Source: Ptychodera flava (taxonomy: Eukaryota; Hemichordata; Enteropneusta; Ptychoderidae). From it: a stretch of DNA of 64,000 nt. The notes under the pieces are model-generated. The model was not told the origin of the DNA, ran no database searches, and saw nothing but the letters and a program-made list of their open reading frames with translations. Position numbers and translations under genes: made by a program. Below are positions 13,986-26,734 of the stretch, piece after piece; position 1 is the first letter of the stretch, and the number at the start of each line of letters is the position of its first letter. Location of the stretch: positions 7,192,001 to 7,256,000 of the forward strand of contig NC_091942.1 of the NCBI RefSeq assembly GCF_041260155.1, in the 5' to 3' direction.

Positions 13986-13986
13986 C
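13949..13986. repeat. (CTGT)n microsatellite, short allele
   Basis: About nine units. The paralogous array at 52050-52252 is roughly 200 bp long. Confidence 0.95.
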
Positions 13987-14049
13987 CATCCTCAATGTAA
14001 GTCAAACATATTAACTCTTTTGTTGCCCGTTAAACTACTAGTTAATTGT

Positions 14050-17000
14050 GGTGGCGCTTCATGAGGCTGCAACCTGTCAACGCTGTCTCCCGTAAATTTG
14101 ATTTGTTTTACTTGTTTAAGCTTTTTATCTGTCTTATCGCGTGACTGTTTGATAGTTTTACCCGCCTACTCTCGGATTTTAAAAGAACTGGAGTCTAGAA
14201 GAGCTGGAGTCGATTTTATCGTCGTTTTCTCTCGTCATGTCTTTGGTTTCAAGAAGGTTCACTAGACCGGCAATTTTCGCGCAGAGGTGCTTCAGTCAGG
14301 TGCAAGTGCCCATAACCACAAGAAAGCCAATGTCAAGGAATTTCCTATTGTCTCCTCGATGGGCCCCGTGACTCTAACATCGTCACTAAAAGCTGGCATA
14401 AACTTTATGAATCGTCTGATGAGAAACAGACCTCGTGGATCAAAGGTTGGAAAGAATCGACGCCATGCAATTCAACCAGTAATTTCTCAATATCATTCAA
14501 AAACATCAGTCAGAGGCCGTGGAGTGAATACAAATAACTTGATTGCAGTAAGCAAAGTACCGATTCAGGAACAGGTGAGGAACTTGTCGTTCTGTTTGTG
14601 GAATGCCAGGTCACTCAACAACAAAATACCAGCTGTATGTTCCATTATTCATGAGAAGCTGACTGACATCTTTGTGGTAACGGAATCTTGGCTGAGTGAC
14701 TCAAAACAGCAATTGACTATGAATGAACTTCGTTCGTCGTTGATTGGTTATAACATCTATAACTGTCCTCGTGCATCCCGTAAAGGTGGTGGAGTGGCCG
14801 TAATTGTGCGGAAAAATCTAACCACCAATGTTTCAACAAAAACTAGTTTCTCATCTTTTGAATCAATGGATTTACGTATTCAAGTCCAGTCTGAAATGAT
14901 CCACATGATTGTTGTTTATCGTCCACCCCCTTCAAGGAAAAATTGTTCAACATCCGGAGTATTTTTCAGTGAATTCACATCGTTGTTGGAATGCGGTGTC
15001 GTTTCGCCTGGAAAATTGCTCATTCTTGGTGATTTCAACTTTCATATGGAAGATGATACTGACCGCGATGTCATCAAGTTCAAAGAACTTTTAGTATCAT
15101 TCGACCTCGTCCAACATGTAAGTGGCCCGACTCATGAGAAAGGTCACACACTAGATCTCGTAATATCGCAGTCATCACAAAATCTCGTCAAGGACTTGGA
15201 ATCGCACTGTCTCCTGCCATCTGATCACAGTTCCATCCACTTTGTGTCTAATTTGACCAGGCCTCGCACCAGGAAGATCAAAGCAGTTAGTCGGAAGATA
15301 TATAAATATATAATATTGACTTCGATCAAGTGATGTCATGTATGGGTGACAATCCTTTCTCTTTATTGAAAGGCGCATCTGTGGATATGCTGGTCCAAAA
15401 TTACAATATCACTTTGTCCAGGGTATTTAACACTGTCGCCCCAGCAACAACGAAAGTTGTCCATGACAAGCCGCGTGCACCTTGGTTTTGTGACGCAATA
15501 CGTAATCATCGAAAGGAAGTCAAAAATTAGAACGTTTCTGGAAGGCAAATCCCCTAGAGATTAATAAACAAATCTTCCACGCGAAACGCTCTGCCCACAA
15601 TCGTATCGTCAACAACGCCAGATCCGCCTACTATCGTTCAAAGATAGAAAAATCCGATCAACGAAGGTTATTCTCTGTTATCGATGATATCATGGGTGAG
15701 AAATCATCATCTGCCCTGATTCTGCCACACCATTGTGACCCCAAGGTTCTGGCTGAAAAGTTTTCGGACTTTTTCTGTGAAAAAGTGATGGTGCTCAGAG
15801 AGCGATTGGATTCTACGACCGGAGTACAAGTGTTTAATGACTGTGGTCCACCACTTGAAAATTTCATGTGTGTTTCAGAGCAATATGTTTCTAAGTTAAT
15901 CACATCAATGAATTCCAAATCTTGTAAACTTGACCCAATCCCGACTTCCTTGCTGAAAATATGCCTTCCATTGGTATCATCACGTATTACTGACATAGTA
16001 AATGAGTCGTTTAATTCTGGTGTTTTTCCACAGTGTCTTAAACATGCCATAGTTAGACCTTTGTTGAAGAAGTTTGGATTGGATCAAGATCAATTGAAAA
16101 ACTATCGCCCTGTATCAAATACTCCGTTCATTGGCAAAGTCATTGAAAAAATCATAGTAGATCAATTACACCATCATTTAGCATCGTCTCAGCTGTAATG
16201 TAAATTTCAATCTGCTTACCGCAAATTCCACAGCACAGAAACGGCTTTGGTAAAAGTACAAAATGACGTCATGCTTTCTATTGATAGTCATTCAGAAGTG
16301 ATTCTCGTTCTTTTAGATTTGAGTGCTGCATTTGATACCATTGACCATGACATTCTTTTAAAAAGGCTAGAGACTCGTTTTGGCATTAAGGGACAAGCAC
16401 TGGATTGGTTTGCATCATACTTAAAAGGAAGGACTCAGAGTGTAATGGTGAATGATATCGCTTCTGAACCACGTGAACTTTTATATGGAGTCCCACAAGG
16501 CAGTGTCTTAGGGCCATTATTATTTACACTTTATTGTGCCCCCCTTGAGAACATATTGGAAAAACACTCGATAAGATTCATGCTGTATGCTGATGACACA
16601 CAAGTTTATTTAACCTGTAAGCGGGCTATCATTCAAAATTACAGATTGAAACCTGTGTGGACGAGATCCGTGAATGGATGGCCGTTAATAAGCTTGTTTT
16701 AAATGATAATAAGACAGAATTGATTCACTTTCATTCGAAATTCAGACCTCATACACCTCTACCTGGACTACGTGTCGGAACAGATCTAATTACACCTTCA
16801 TCCGTTGTCAGAGACCTTGGGTTTTATTTTGACAGTGTTGTTTTAGCTCATAATCAAATTATGCAAGTTTGTAAGTCAGCCTCGTTTGTTTTAAATCGCA
16901 TAGGTCGTATCCGTAACGTCTTGGATAGCAAAACTACTGAAAGATTAATCCACGCCTTCATAACATCACGCCTAGACTACTGTAATAGCATGTACATTCA

Positions 17001-17738
17001 TCTACCTGATTATCTCATTAACCGGTTACAACACATACAGAACTCAGCTGCTCGCTTGGTTACTCGTACTAGAAAACACGAACACATCAGACCTGTTCTT
17101 CAAGAGTTACACTGGCTTCCTGTTATCCATCGAATTGATTTCAAAGTTCTTATGCTTACATACAAATGTCTCCATAGCCAAGCTCCAACTTATTTGTCAG
17201 ATATTCTCATTGTTATTAAACCTAGTAGATTAACACGTTCTGCGAATGCTACAAAACTTGTGGAACCTCGCTATAATCAGGAGCATTATGGAAAGCGCGC
17301 TTTTTCGGTAGCTGCTCCCAGGCTGTGGAATTCCCTTGATGTTTCTATTCGAAACGCACCTTCCCTGTATTCTTTTAAAACACAACTTAAAACCCATCTC
17401 TTTAGGAAGGCTTACGGGATGCAATAATTATATTTCTCACAGTGAGTTTTTTATCTAACTCCATTAGTGTTTTCCAATGGTGTTTTTAAAGTTGAATCTT
17501 TTAGCGTGTACAATTTTGATATTTTACCAGATTGCCTAGTTTTACATTAGCTCGAGTGTGTGTGTGTGCGTGTGTGTACGTGTATGTTTATGTATGCTTG
17601 TTTGTAATGTTACTTATTATTTTTATGACAACTTTAATGTACTTTCTTTTTATCTATAAGTGTTGTAAAGCGCATTGAGATTTTATACTATTATGTAATG
17701 CGCTATAGAAGAAATAAATATTATTATTATTATTATTT
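14050..17738 (+). mobile_element. full-length L2/CR1-group non-LTR retrotransposon
   Basis: A 3.7-kb LINE flanked by a 13-bp target-site duplication with one mismatch (14037-14049 ACTAGTTAATTGT; 17739-17751 ACTATTTAATTGT). The 3' tail holds TGTAAAGCGCATTGAGA and ends in ATT trinucleotides, as in L2-like elements. The paralogous site near 52301-52315 is uninterrupted, so this is an insertion into one copy of the segmental duplication. The region before the first ATG (14287) is a ~240-bp 5' leader. A likely 3'-truncated relative lies at 52800-53060 on the minus strand. Confidence 0.9.
14287..17427 (+). pseudogene. LINE ORF2: AP endonuclease plus reverse transcriptase, broken
   Basis: Encodes the retrotransposition enzyme: endonuclease, then reverse transcriptase. 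The endonuclease lies in the first frame (14287-15333), with WNARSLNNK, VVTESWLSD, ILGDFNFH and SDHSSIHF. RT motifs follow: [11 protein letters not shown] near 16318, [12 protein letters not shown] near 16488 and YADDTQVYL near 16587. The conserved C-terminal tail runs from 16657 and includes RLDYCNSMY and LWNSLDVSIRNAP, ending at 17427. The frame is broken. There is a shift near 15320, a stop at 15528-15530 followed by a second shift, an in-frame TAA at 16196-16198, and a shift near 16640. Catalytic motifs are still readable, so inactivation is recent to moderate. It could be a Crack- or L2-clade element; a phylogeny would decide. Confidence 0.92.
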
Positions 17739-17751
17739 ACTATTTAATTGT

Positions 17752-19965
17752 CGGTATCCCAAAATCAAAGTTATATCTTCTGGGTACCAAACATATTGTG
17801 CACAAGTTGCCCGTGATTAATATTGTAGCGGATTATCTGAAATTAGGCACCAAATGCCGTGCTTAAAAGGACTAAAAGTTTCCTCGATTTAATGGTAGCA
17901 TAATTGGGGCACAGGCGAGCCTAGAGGGCGATGAACCGGACCGACACAAACCGTAGTTCGATATATGTACTGTGTGCACGACGGAACGCGCGCTGAGACT
18001 GGTTGCTAGTACAAGTCAAAGGCCGACTGGTGTGCTCGAGCAACCACTCACTGAACAACTATAAAAAACCCCCAATAACGACTAGTTTAAGGTGGAGCTG
18101 CATATTGCCAACAGTTTTTTTCCAAGCAATGTTTCTCTTGAAAGACAAGGAAACCCTCTCACACTATATATTTTCAAAAAGCAGAGACTCTAAAGTGTAG
18201 TATGGTAGCAATATTTTACTCGAAGGATGAAGTGGGTGTATTTTTGGGGTAAAAAACCTCCATTTACGTATTAATGATAAAAATTAATCAAGTCAGAAAC
18301 TTCACGCTATTTTCTAAAATGTAATATTTTACTTGAAAGAAGAGTATATGTAAAAAACCGACTGTTTTATCTGCAATATCTATCCTTATTCTAAAATGGC
18401 AAAGATTGAAAATCTGATACTAAAAAAAAGTGATTAAAATCATTTTAGTAACATTAAAATGCCTCTCATTCAAAATGTAAGAATTTTATCGCCAAACAAA
18501 ATATTCGTTTTGTGATATAGCATTTAAGGAACATCATGTGATAATTTCAGAAAATTTGGCTTAGCCTGAGCGGAGTTAAATTCTGGTGAAATTTTGAATT
18601 TGGGAAGAAAAAGAAGGCAGTAAATTTGGTGATTTGCATACATTTGCATAAATTAACACTTCTTAATCATACAAATTACGAATGCTTGACAAGCTAAAAG
18701 GTGAACCAACAAATATTTTAATCTTTGGTAAACTAATTAATTCAAATTAAATGAATATTTGCACGAAAGTAATTTTTGAGCAAAAGGCGCTGTGTAAGGT
18801 GCAGTGCCCCTTTCACAACCAAGACAATAATACCTCACCGAGGCTTACACAAGATGTTCGCACAAATTGTAGAACAGGTTTATACCGAATTAAAAGAGAA
18901 ACAACGGTTAGACAAAAATTCAGCTCAGTATAGTTTTGAACACTATGTTCACTGCACAACAACAGGTCTAGAAGTCCGTAAAAGTCAGTGGGTGTCGGGA
19001 TATTACAAGTTTTTCCATGTGATCTAAGTCCCGCCCTGACATGGAGCCGACAGGTCTTATTGTACTCTTAAATACAGGGTTTCTGAACCTGAGATTCAGG
19101 AGAAAGTTGCATTTTTTAAGCCAGCGAAGCAAGAGCTATGTAACAGGTAACTGGCCCCGCAGTTCTGCAACCCCCCCCCCCCCCGGACCAGGCCTGTGAA
19201 TGTTGTCTTAAACAACAACCTACATAAAATGTTAGTAATGAACCATCCTTCAACTTAACCGATGGTGTGTATCCCTCCTGCCATATCAAATAAAAGGAGT
19301 TTAAGAGGACATTGTAGTGTAAAAGTTAACCGAATCAGCTATCTGTGGATACTACATACTGGTTCAAGAGAGAATTGTCATTTTGTTTATCGCATTGTTA
19401 AAGGAGCAGCAACTTGGATGAGCGGGATTATTCTCACAAGGAGTTAACTACCCTATTGCACTGTCTGATTGAGAATTCTTCTCATCACAAAGATAGAGTG
19501 AAAGACAGAGTCAATCATAGGTTTAGGTATTTTTCACGGGTCTTGCTACCAATATTTTATACCACGTACAACCACTCAAAGACAAACGAGAGAAGAAGCT
19601 AGGCATTCTGGTTTATAAGAGGCAGAACTCTTCACTCTGCTTAATACCACCTTGTGATGCTCCAGGTCAATAATAACTAGCAATTCTTATCGACTCTGGA
19701 AACGCTCGCATACACAGACTTTTAATGTTTGCAATTATCTACTATTTTTTCTTTTCTTTGTTCGACAATTCTTTTGGTGATTTTTGTTTGCCTTTGTTGT
19801 TGTTTTTATTGTTTTCTTTGTCATTAGTGGGAAGGAAACTCATAAGCGATGGTCGCTCATCAAACAGTCACCACAAAATGTGACTAAATACCGTGAAGTA
19901 AGATTCACAATGCCTTGCTAATACAGACCTTTAACGTGCTCTGGCATTTTCTCACACTGTTTAGC
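17752..19965. other. intergenic DNA, no recognised gene
   Basis: The first ~80 bp align with 52316-52395 of the duplicated copy. After that I see no paralogue in the window. There are AT-rich stretches, a C17-18 homopolymer near 19169-19186 and several short ORFs of 60-83 codons with no family signature. Confidence 0.5.
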
Positions 19966-19970
19966 TGCAG

Positions 19971-21335
19971 CTACTCTTGCGGTCGGTTGTACTGTTTCAC
20001 TGGCAATGTGCTCATTTGAATTGTGGAAGTTTCTATGTCAAAATTCGTGTTTCTATCCTTTTTCAATAGACCAACACGTTGTCCCTTCTTCACCTCTATG
20101 TCCTTGCCACTCAGTTTCATTACTCTAACTACATGGAGATTACTCCCTGGCCGGCTAAGACAGTGAGCACCCATCAACCCAGTTTTCCAGGCAAAACTTG
20201 GTGTTACCATGGTAATGACCTCAGATTGCTTAGATTCAAAATCATCACATTTATCAGACACCCTTTGTACCTCTGTATAAATGAAAACCCACTTGCCCAA
20301 CTCGTGGCTTTTTTGTGCATTCGAGCTAATAGTATAACCTCATGCCCGGCTTGAATAGACTGTGACCAATTAGCCTGTGACCGACAGCAAAAAAATTCAA
20401 ATCTTCGTGTGTGGTTTTTAGTATCTGGTCATTAATGTCACTTTCCCTTTGCATGAATCAAGGTGACAATCAAATTTTCGCAGTAATTCCATACCTATGA
20501 TGCCAGCAGATCCACCCAATGTCTCTGCCATCAGAATGCATTCAAATCTCTCTTTAGTACCAATCTTAATTTTCACTAGGATTTGACCAAATAATGAAAC
20601 ATTTGACCCATCAGCCAGAGTAAGGTAATTGCCATAATCTATCAGTCCGGACGCTCTTTTTCAGGAATGAGGTAGGAAAATTCCTTAGTGATTATTGTAT
20701 TTGTACATCCCTCGCGATAAAGCATTTTTGGGTGACATTAGGTATGGTTGCATCAATCAAAAGTCTTTGAATCAATCCCGGATGGGGACTTACTAAATTT
20801 TCCTTAATTGTTATCTGATGACTTTGAACTGTGACCTCATGATCCTCTGTACTTTTGATTTCCGCATTATTATCAGTGTTTTGTTCTTTTTTTGTGTTTT
20901 TTTTACCTGGCTTATTTTTCCTCTTACGTGTTTTACCATTAGTTTTCTTATTGGGTTGCGTCGTTACATTATCAGCTTTGCCTAGTCCAGCCTCATCGCC
21001 TAGTTGTCTTGCTGACTGTTCTAATCGGATTGAGGGACCGCCGGTTCCCGCAATCCTTGATCGTTTAACGGCTTATTTTTCCCTTCAATTTGCTCCTGCT
21101 GGCATTGAGGGCAACTCTGCTTACGATGCCCTTCCTTACTGCAACACCAACATATAGTTTCCTTATTTGGATCTCGAACTCTTGCATTATTTCTACTGCT
21201 CGATTGAAATGTAGTCTCTACACGCTCAAATCTATCCAACACATGCAATAGCAGTCCCTGTAAGCCTGTATCATTGACCTTGCCTTCATCGTAACTTGAC
21301 CGATGCCAACACTCCCGGCACAAACGCTGCGGTGG
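19971..21335 (-). pseudogene. Ty3/gypsy gag-pol fragment (zinc knuckle, retropepsin, linker)
   Basis: Read from 21335 downward. A nucleocapsid-like CCHC zinc knuckle (CWCCSKEGHRKQSC) lies near 21150. A protease region at about 20750-20430 includes the retropepsin C-terminal block GIIGMELLRKFDC. A linker typical of the stretch before reverse transcriptase (HVVRVMKLSGKDIEVKKGQ) lies near 20130. Frames are broken by stops and shifts. At the position expected for the protease active site the sequence reads REGCTNTII, so the catalytic Asp-Thr/Ser-Gly is not present. No RT, integrase or LTR follows below 19970. Its upstream end runs straight into the palindromic satellite. Family assignment is from motif order only. 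Confidence 0.72.
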
Positions 21336-22400
21336 GTTAACCCAATATGAAATAAAACTCCCGTGCATTCTCTATGGAGGACTTTATTACATATGGGGTT
21401 AACCCAATATGAAATAAAACTCCCGTGCATTCTCTATGGAGGACTTTATTACATATGGGGTTAACCCAATATATAATAAAACTTCCATTCATTCTATATG
21501 GGGACTTTATAACATATTGGGTTACCCAAATATGTAATAAAACGTCAATGCATTCTCTATGAGGACTTTATTGCATATTTGGTTAACCAATATGTTTAAC
21601 GCAATATGAAATAAAACGTCAATGCATTATCTATGGGGACTTTATTACATCCTGGGTTAACCCAATATGTAATAAAACTCCCGTGCATTCTCTATGGGGA
21701 CTTTATTACATATTGGGTTAACCCAATATGTAATAAAACGTCAATGCATTGTCTATGGGGACTTTATTACATATTTGGTTAACCCAATATGTTGAAAACA
21801 ATTCTGCATTCTCTATTAGGACTTAATTACATATTGGAATAAGCCAACATGTCCATACACAATGCATGGAAGTTTTATTACATATTGGGTTAACCCAATA
21901 TGTTATAAAGTCCCCATAGAGAATGCATGGAAGTTTTATTACATATTGGGTTAACCCAATATGTAATAAAATTTCCACAGACAACGCATTATTACCCAAT
22001 ATGTAATAAAACGTCAATGCATTCTCTATGAGGACTTTATTGCATATTTGGTTAACCAATATGTTTAACACAATATGAAATAAAACGTCAATGCATTATC
22101 TATGGGACTTATTACATCCTGGGTTAACCCAATATGTAATAAAACTCCCGTGCATTCTCTATGGGGACTTTATTACATATTGGATTAACCCAATATGTAA
22201 TAAAACGTCGTCAATGCATTGTCTATGGGGACTTTATACATATTTGGTTATCCCAATATGTTGAAAACAATTCTGCATTCTCTTTAGGACTTAATTACAT
22301 ATTGGAATAAGCCAACATGTCCATACAAAATGCATGGAAGTTTTATTAGCTCACGTGTGTAAACACGTGGGCTATTGTCATAGCGATGTCTGTCTGTCTG

Positions 22401-22438
<38 letters not shown>

Positions 22439-25175
22439 GTGTGTGTGTGTGTGTGTGTGTGTCTGTCTGTTTACACGATAACTCAAAACGCCTGAACGGA
22501 TTCAAATCAGATTTGGTACACAGGTACCATATGCTACTTGCAAGAACTGATTAGTTTTTGGTTAGTGTGGCTTGCATATTAATGAAGTTATGCAATATCG
22601 TTTTTTTCCGTACAATGGTTTCCCTATGGAGACGGTAATGACCGAGTAGACATATATCAAGAAATACTGCACAAAATTTCATGAAACTTTTCACAGATGA
22701 CAATCTCAGAACATTATGATGGTACTGTGAGTGTCATGTCAATTACCTTCTCATTTGCATATTTAATGAACTTTTGTTATTAGTGAGATAACTCTGAAAT
22801 TCCTGTACCAAACTTGATGATACTTGCAACAAATATTGATCTGATATATATCTAATTATACTTTGAAGCATTGGGCAGTGTCAAGTTAATAAATAGGTCA
22901 TTTGCATATTTTATGAAGTTTTGTAATTAGTCATATAACTCCAATATAACTTGACCAAATATGATGAAATCTGCTGCAGATACTGATCCGACCAATATCT
23001 AACTGAAGTGTAAAGCATTAAGTAGTGTGAAATTAATTAAGTGTTCATTTGCATATTTAATGAAATTTGTAATTAGGTATATAACTCTGAAATTACGGTA
23101 CCCAAGTCTTTGAAATTTGGTACAGATATTGTTTTTGATAAATATCTAATTGTACTGAGAAGCATTTGGCAGTGTCAAGTTAACAAATAGGTCATTTGCA
23201 TATTTTATGAAGTTTTGTAATTAGTGATATAACTCCAAAATAACTGCACCAAATGTGATGAAATCTGCTGCAGATACTGATCCGACAGATATTAATTGTG
23301 GTGTAGAGCATTTACCTGTGTGAAGTTAATTAAGGGTTTATTTGCATTGTTACTTTGTAATTAGTGATATTACTATAAAATTACAGCGTTAAATTTGATG
23401 AAACTTGCTACAGATGTTGATCTGATAAATATCCAATTGTACTGAGAAGCATTGAACAGTGTCAAGGTAATAATTAGCTCATTTGCATATTTCATGAAGT
23501 TTTATAATTAGTCATATAACTCCGAAATAACTGCATCAAATGTGATGAAAACTGCTGCATATACTGATCTGACAGATATCTAACTGTGTTGTAAAGCATT
23601 TAGTAGTGTAAAGTTAATTAAGGGTTCATTTGCATATTTAATAAACTTTGTAATTAGGTATATAACTCTGAAATTACGGCACCAAATTTTGTTAAACGTG
23701 CTACAGATATTGATTTGATAAATATTCAATTGTGCTATGAATCATTGAATAGTGTCAAGATAATTTAGGGATTATTTGCATATTTAATGAACTTTGTAAT
23801 TAGTGACATTACTCTAAAATTACAGCATTAAATTAAATGAAACGTGCTACAAATGTTGATCTGATGGATATCTAATTGTTCCATGAAGCATTGAGCAGTG
23901 TCAAGTTAATTAACAGCTCATTTGCATATTAAATAAAGTTTTGTAATTAGTGATTAAAATCTGAGAGTACTGTGCAATGTTGAAAAAAACCTGCTTCATA
24001 TAGTGATAACATATATCTTATTGTTCTGTGAAGCGCACTACTATTAATGAACCTGTTGTAAAACACGTGAGCATATTCAGTTCATATCTGGTTACATATT
24101 GGGTTAACCCAATATGTTATAAAGTCCCCATAGAGAATGCATGGAAGTTTTATTACATATTGGGTTAACCCAATATGTAATAAAATTTCCACAGACAACG
24201 CATAGAAGGTTTATTACATTATTTGTTAACCCAAAATAGATGATTAATTACATATTGTGTTTACCCCAAAAATATTGTGCATGGGCACATACTTTAGGAG
24301 AATACCAAAAATAGATATATGTATTCTTTCTATCCTGTAAAGTAAGCCTTATAAACGAAATGTTAGTATTCTCATTCAATCAAAGTTGGTCACTTCAGCC
24401 TCTCAGAGCTATTATGTATAGTTTCTTCTTATTATTTTTCTGTGGACACATTTATGTCTGGTTAATATTCTCGTTTATTTGTTCTTAAAGTTGTAATATT
24501 ACACAGCATATTAATATATGGGTAGTCGCTTTCATATTTACCGTAAATTGTCTTTGGTTTTATGAATTTTGACCGCCACAAAAGTTCCGCATAGAAACAA
24601 ACATTACAAGTAAAGGATTTGAACCATTGCTGTCATTTTCTGATTGTTGTGAGGCCAGGAACTTGCAATATTGGTGAAACTTTCTTTCGTCATGAAATTA
24701 TTGCTAAATGATTGAAAGAAATGTGTGTGTTTTCGGGTATTTTTCGGTGTATGAATGTTAAGGCACAATTAAAATTAAAATATAAATGCTTGACGACGGC
24801 TTGCTTATGGTTCCTTGGCATACTTAGCTTTTTTTAAAGTTTACTGAACTCAATAATTATCGCCTTCTTCAGTTTCATCTAAAGTTTTGAAGTTTTTTTG
24901 GCTACAGAGGGACGTGTTGATGGTTATTAGGCATTTTTTGCATTATTTTGCTTATTATTATATCCCAAGGTTACTTTTATAACATATTGGGTTAAGTGTT
25001 ATTACATATTAGCTTAGTATTACATATTGGTTTAAGTGTTATTACTTATTGGGTTAGTATTACATATTGGGTTAAGTGTTATTACATATTGGGTTAATAT
25101 TACATATTGGGTTAAGTGTTATTACATATTGGGTTACTATTACATATTGGCTTAATTATTACATATTGGGGTGAT
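21330..25175. repeat. palindromic satellite (TTACATATTGGG/CCCAATATGTAA)
   Basis: Tandem units of ~60-90 bp, each centred on the perfect palindrome ATATTGGGTTAACCCAATAT. They are joined by AATAAAAC, a GCATTCTCTATGG spacer and GACTTTATTACA. Dense at 21330-22345, resumed at 24090-24250, and reduced at 24975-25170 to a simple alternation of TATTACATATTGGGTTAAG. Units occur in both orientations because the core is self-complementary. The array is interrupted by the 147-bp-repeat element at 22346-24075. Absent from the paralogous interval at 52.4-53.3 kb. ORFs here are repeat translations. Confidence 0.88.
22346..24075 (+). mobile_element. hairpin + GT microsatellite + 147-bp tandem repeats (HINE/pearl-like), copy i
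   Basis: Begins with the hairpin TTAGCTCACGTG...CACGTGGGCTA (22346-22374). Then come GTCT and (GT)n microsatellites (22388-22465) and nine or so diverged units with TCATTTGCATATTTAATGAA at about 22752, 22899, 23047, 23194, 23338, 23482, 23629, 23776 and 23921, a period of 144-148 bp. It ends with CACGTGAGC at 24064-24072, inverse to the start. No coding capacity. Layout resembles Helentron-associated non-autonomous elements (DINE-1/pearl). That class name is inference. It is nested in the palindromic satellite. Confidence 0.75.
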
Positions 25176-25486
25176 ACAACAGTATACCTTTAATTCGAGT
25201 GTATTACAATTACTTATAGCAGCAGATATTTAGGTCTTTTAAATTGTTTAAGAAAGTTATATGAGAAAATGCAGGACTGTCTTACCTAATTTTTTAAATT
25301 AATTTTTCGATAAATCTAAAGGCACCATCAATGCAATACATTGGTACTGTCAGGTATTTGAACTTTTAGAAATATTCATGTAGACTCTTTGTGTTCAAGT
25401 GGTTAATTAAAACGCTGGTATCGTACCGTTCATATTGTGATAAAGAACTAAGAAATCATTTAGATATTTTAAGTTTTCTCTGTCTC

Positions 25487-25530
25487 TATCTGTCTTTCTT
25501 TCTTTCTCTGTCTCTCTCTCTGTCTCTCTT
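25487..25530. repeat. CT-rich microsatellite
   Basis: Short TCTTTCTT/TCTC run; the paralogous array is at 54325-54425. Confidence 0.8.
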
Positions 25531-26234
25531 AATATTACTTATATTGTACAGAGCAGATACATTCCAGCTGTTGGTATGCAACAAACATAAATCATAATTC
25601 AGCAGGGTTGTTAAAGGTGTGCTGGATAAATGCCTGTGAACCTATACTGCTTGCACTGTAACATACCTGCCCAAATGCTTTTGCTAGAGATTTATGCTGA
25701 AGGCATCTGGCTGGATGGATATATTGACGTTATCATCATATGTGTTCCTGGCGTGTTTCTATGCATTAATTTTGAAGAATCGTTTAAAATAAAATAAATG
25801 TTGATGACCAAAATAAACACCTTTATATGAGTCTTTTTTATTACATTAATTTTGCTTTTCGTTCGTCCGTTAGAATATTTTGAGCATAATGCTATAGATT
25901 TTGTCTTTTCAGAAAATGACAACTTTAAAATGACAACTATAATGTGAAAATTGATAACAATTAATATACCTTAACCCATAACATTACTTTCCTTGATTTT
26001 CAGTACAAAGGCAAACACAGTAATGACTTACTGGAAGATATTTCTTGAGGCTTTACACACACATTGTTAAGTATCGATATACTTTGAACAGACATATTTC
26101 AACTAAACGTTTGAATAAAGTCCCATTGAACCAACAGGGATTACTTCAGAGATTATTTATAGTACTTGTAGGTCAGATATTACTTATAGGATAGGTATTT
26201 GTAATTTGTGTTATTTTGTATGACTATTCATCAC

Positions 26235-26721
26235 TTATAACACGCCACATGCTCATTCCGTGGCGCAGTTCGCCAGAATACATCGTATGACGAGAAATAT
26301 AGATACGTTTAGTCCCCACTGAATTGACAAAAGAGAGTCAGAGGTTTTTTTTGAAAAACTATTTCCCCAGGGAAATAATATTGACCAAATTTTGAAAAGT
26401 GCCCGTTCAAGTGACCGTAACGTCTCGAACGTGATGTGCGCCCGGGATGAGCGACAAGCCTCTCTGTAAAACATATATTTTCCAGTCCAACAGTGTAGGA
26501 ACTTGAACAGCTCACCGACGCTAAAGATTAACGTGCTACCAAGAATGTTGCTAGTTATGCTTAGAATATTTTTGGACGAAAGTGGTACCATGTACTACTG
26601 TAACTGCTGTGGAAATATCGCCATGTAAAGTTGTCACAATAGATTATTGCGGTGCAAAATGTCAAAAGAAACACATTAAAATCTATAACATAATACAACA
26701 TGAGTGTGTGGCGTGTTATAA
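26235..26721. mobile_element. MITE-like element with ~22-bp TIR, copy 1
   Basis: Terminal repeats begin TTATAACACGCCACATGC at 26235 and end with the near-perfect inverse at 26700-26721. About 490 bp, no ORF support. Two relatives lie at 27316-27822 and 55131-55634. The last is the orthologue-by-duplication of this copy. Confidence 0.75.
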
Positions 26722-26734
26722 AACACATATAACC

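Larger units (their letters stand above)
11540..14036. repeat. segmental duplication, copy 1, left part
   Basis: Aligns in the same orientation with about 46490-52300. Matched landmarks: 11620-11870 with 46700-46920; CAAATTACCTCGCATTGTTTG near 11900 with 47000; 12730-12960 with 50400-50640; the CTGT/CTAT microsatellites at 13260-13500 with 50960-51146; and 13620-14036 with 51710-52300. Similarity is visibly below 90 percent in places. Only the partner holds the Penelope-like remnant. The region shows no protein gene; matching short ORFs near 11880 and 46950 reflect DNA-level homology. Confidence 0.8.
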
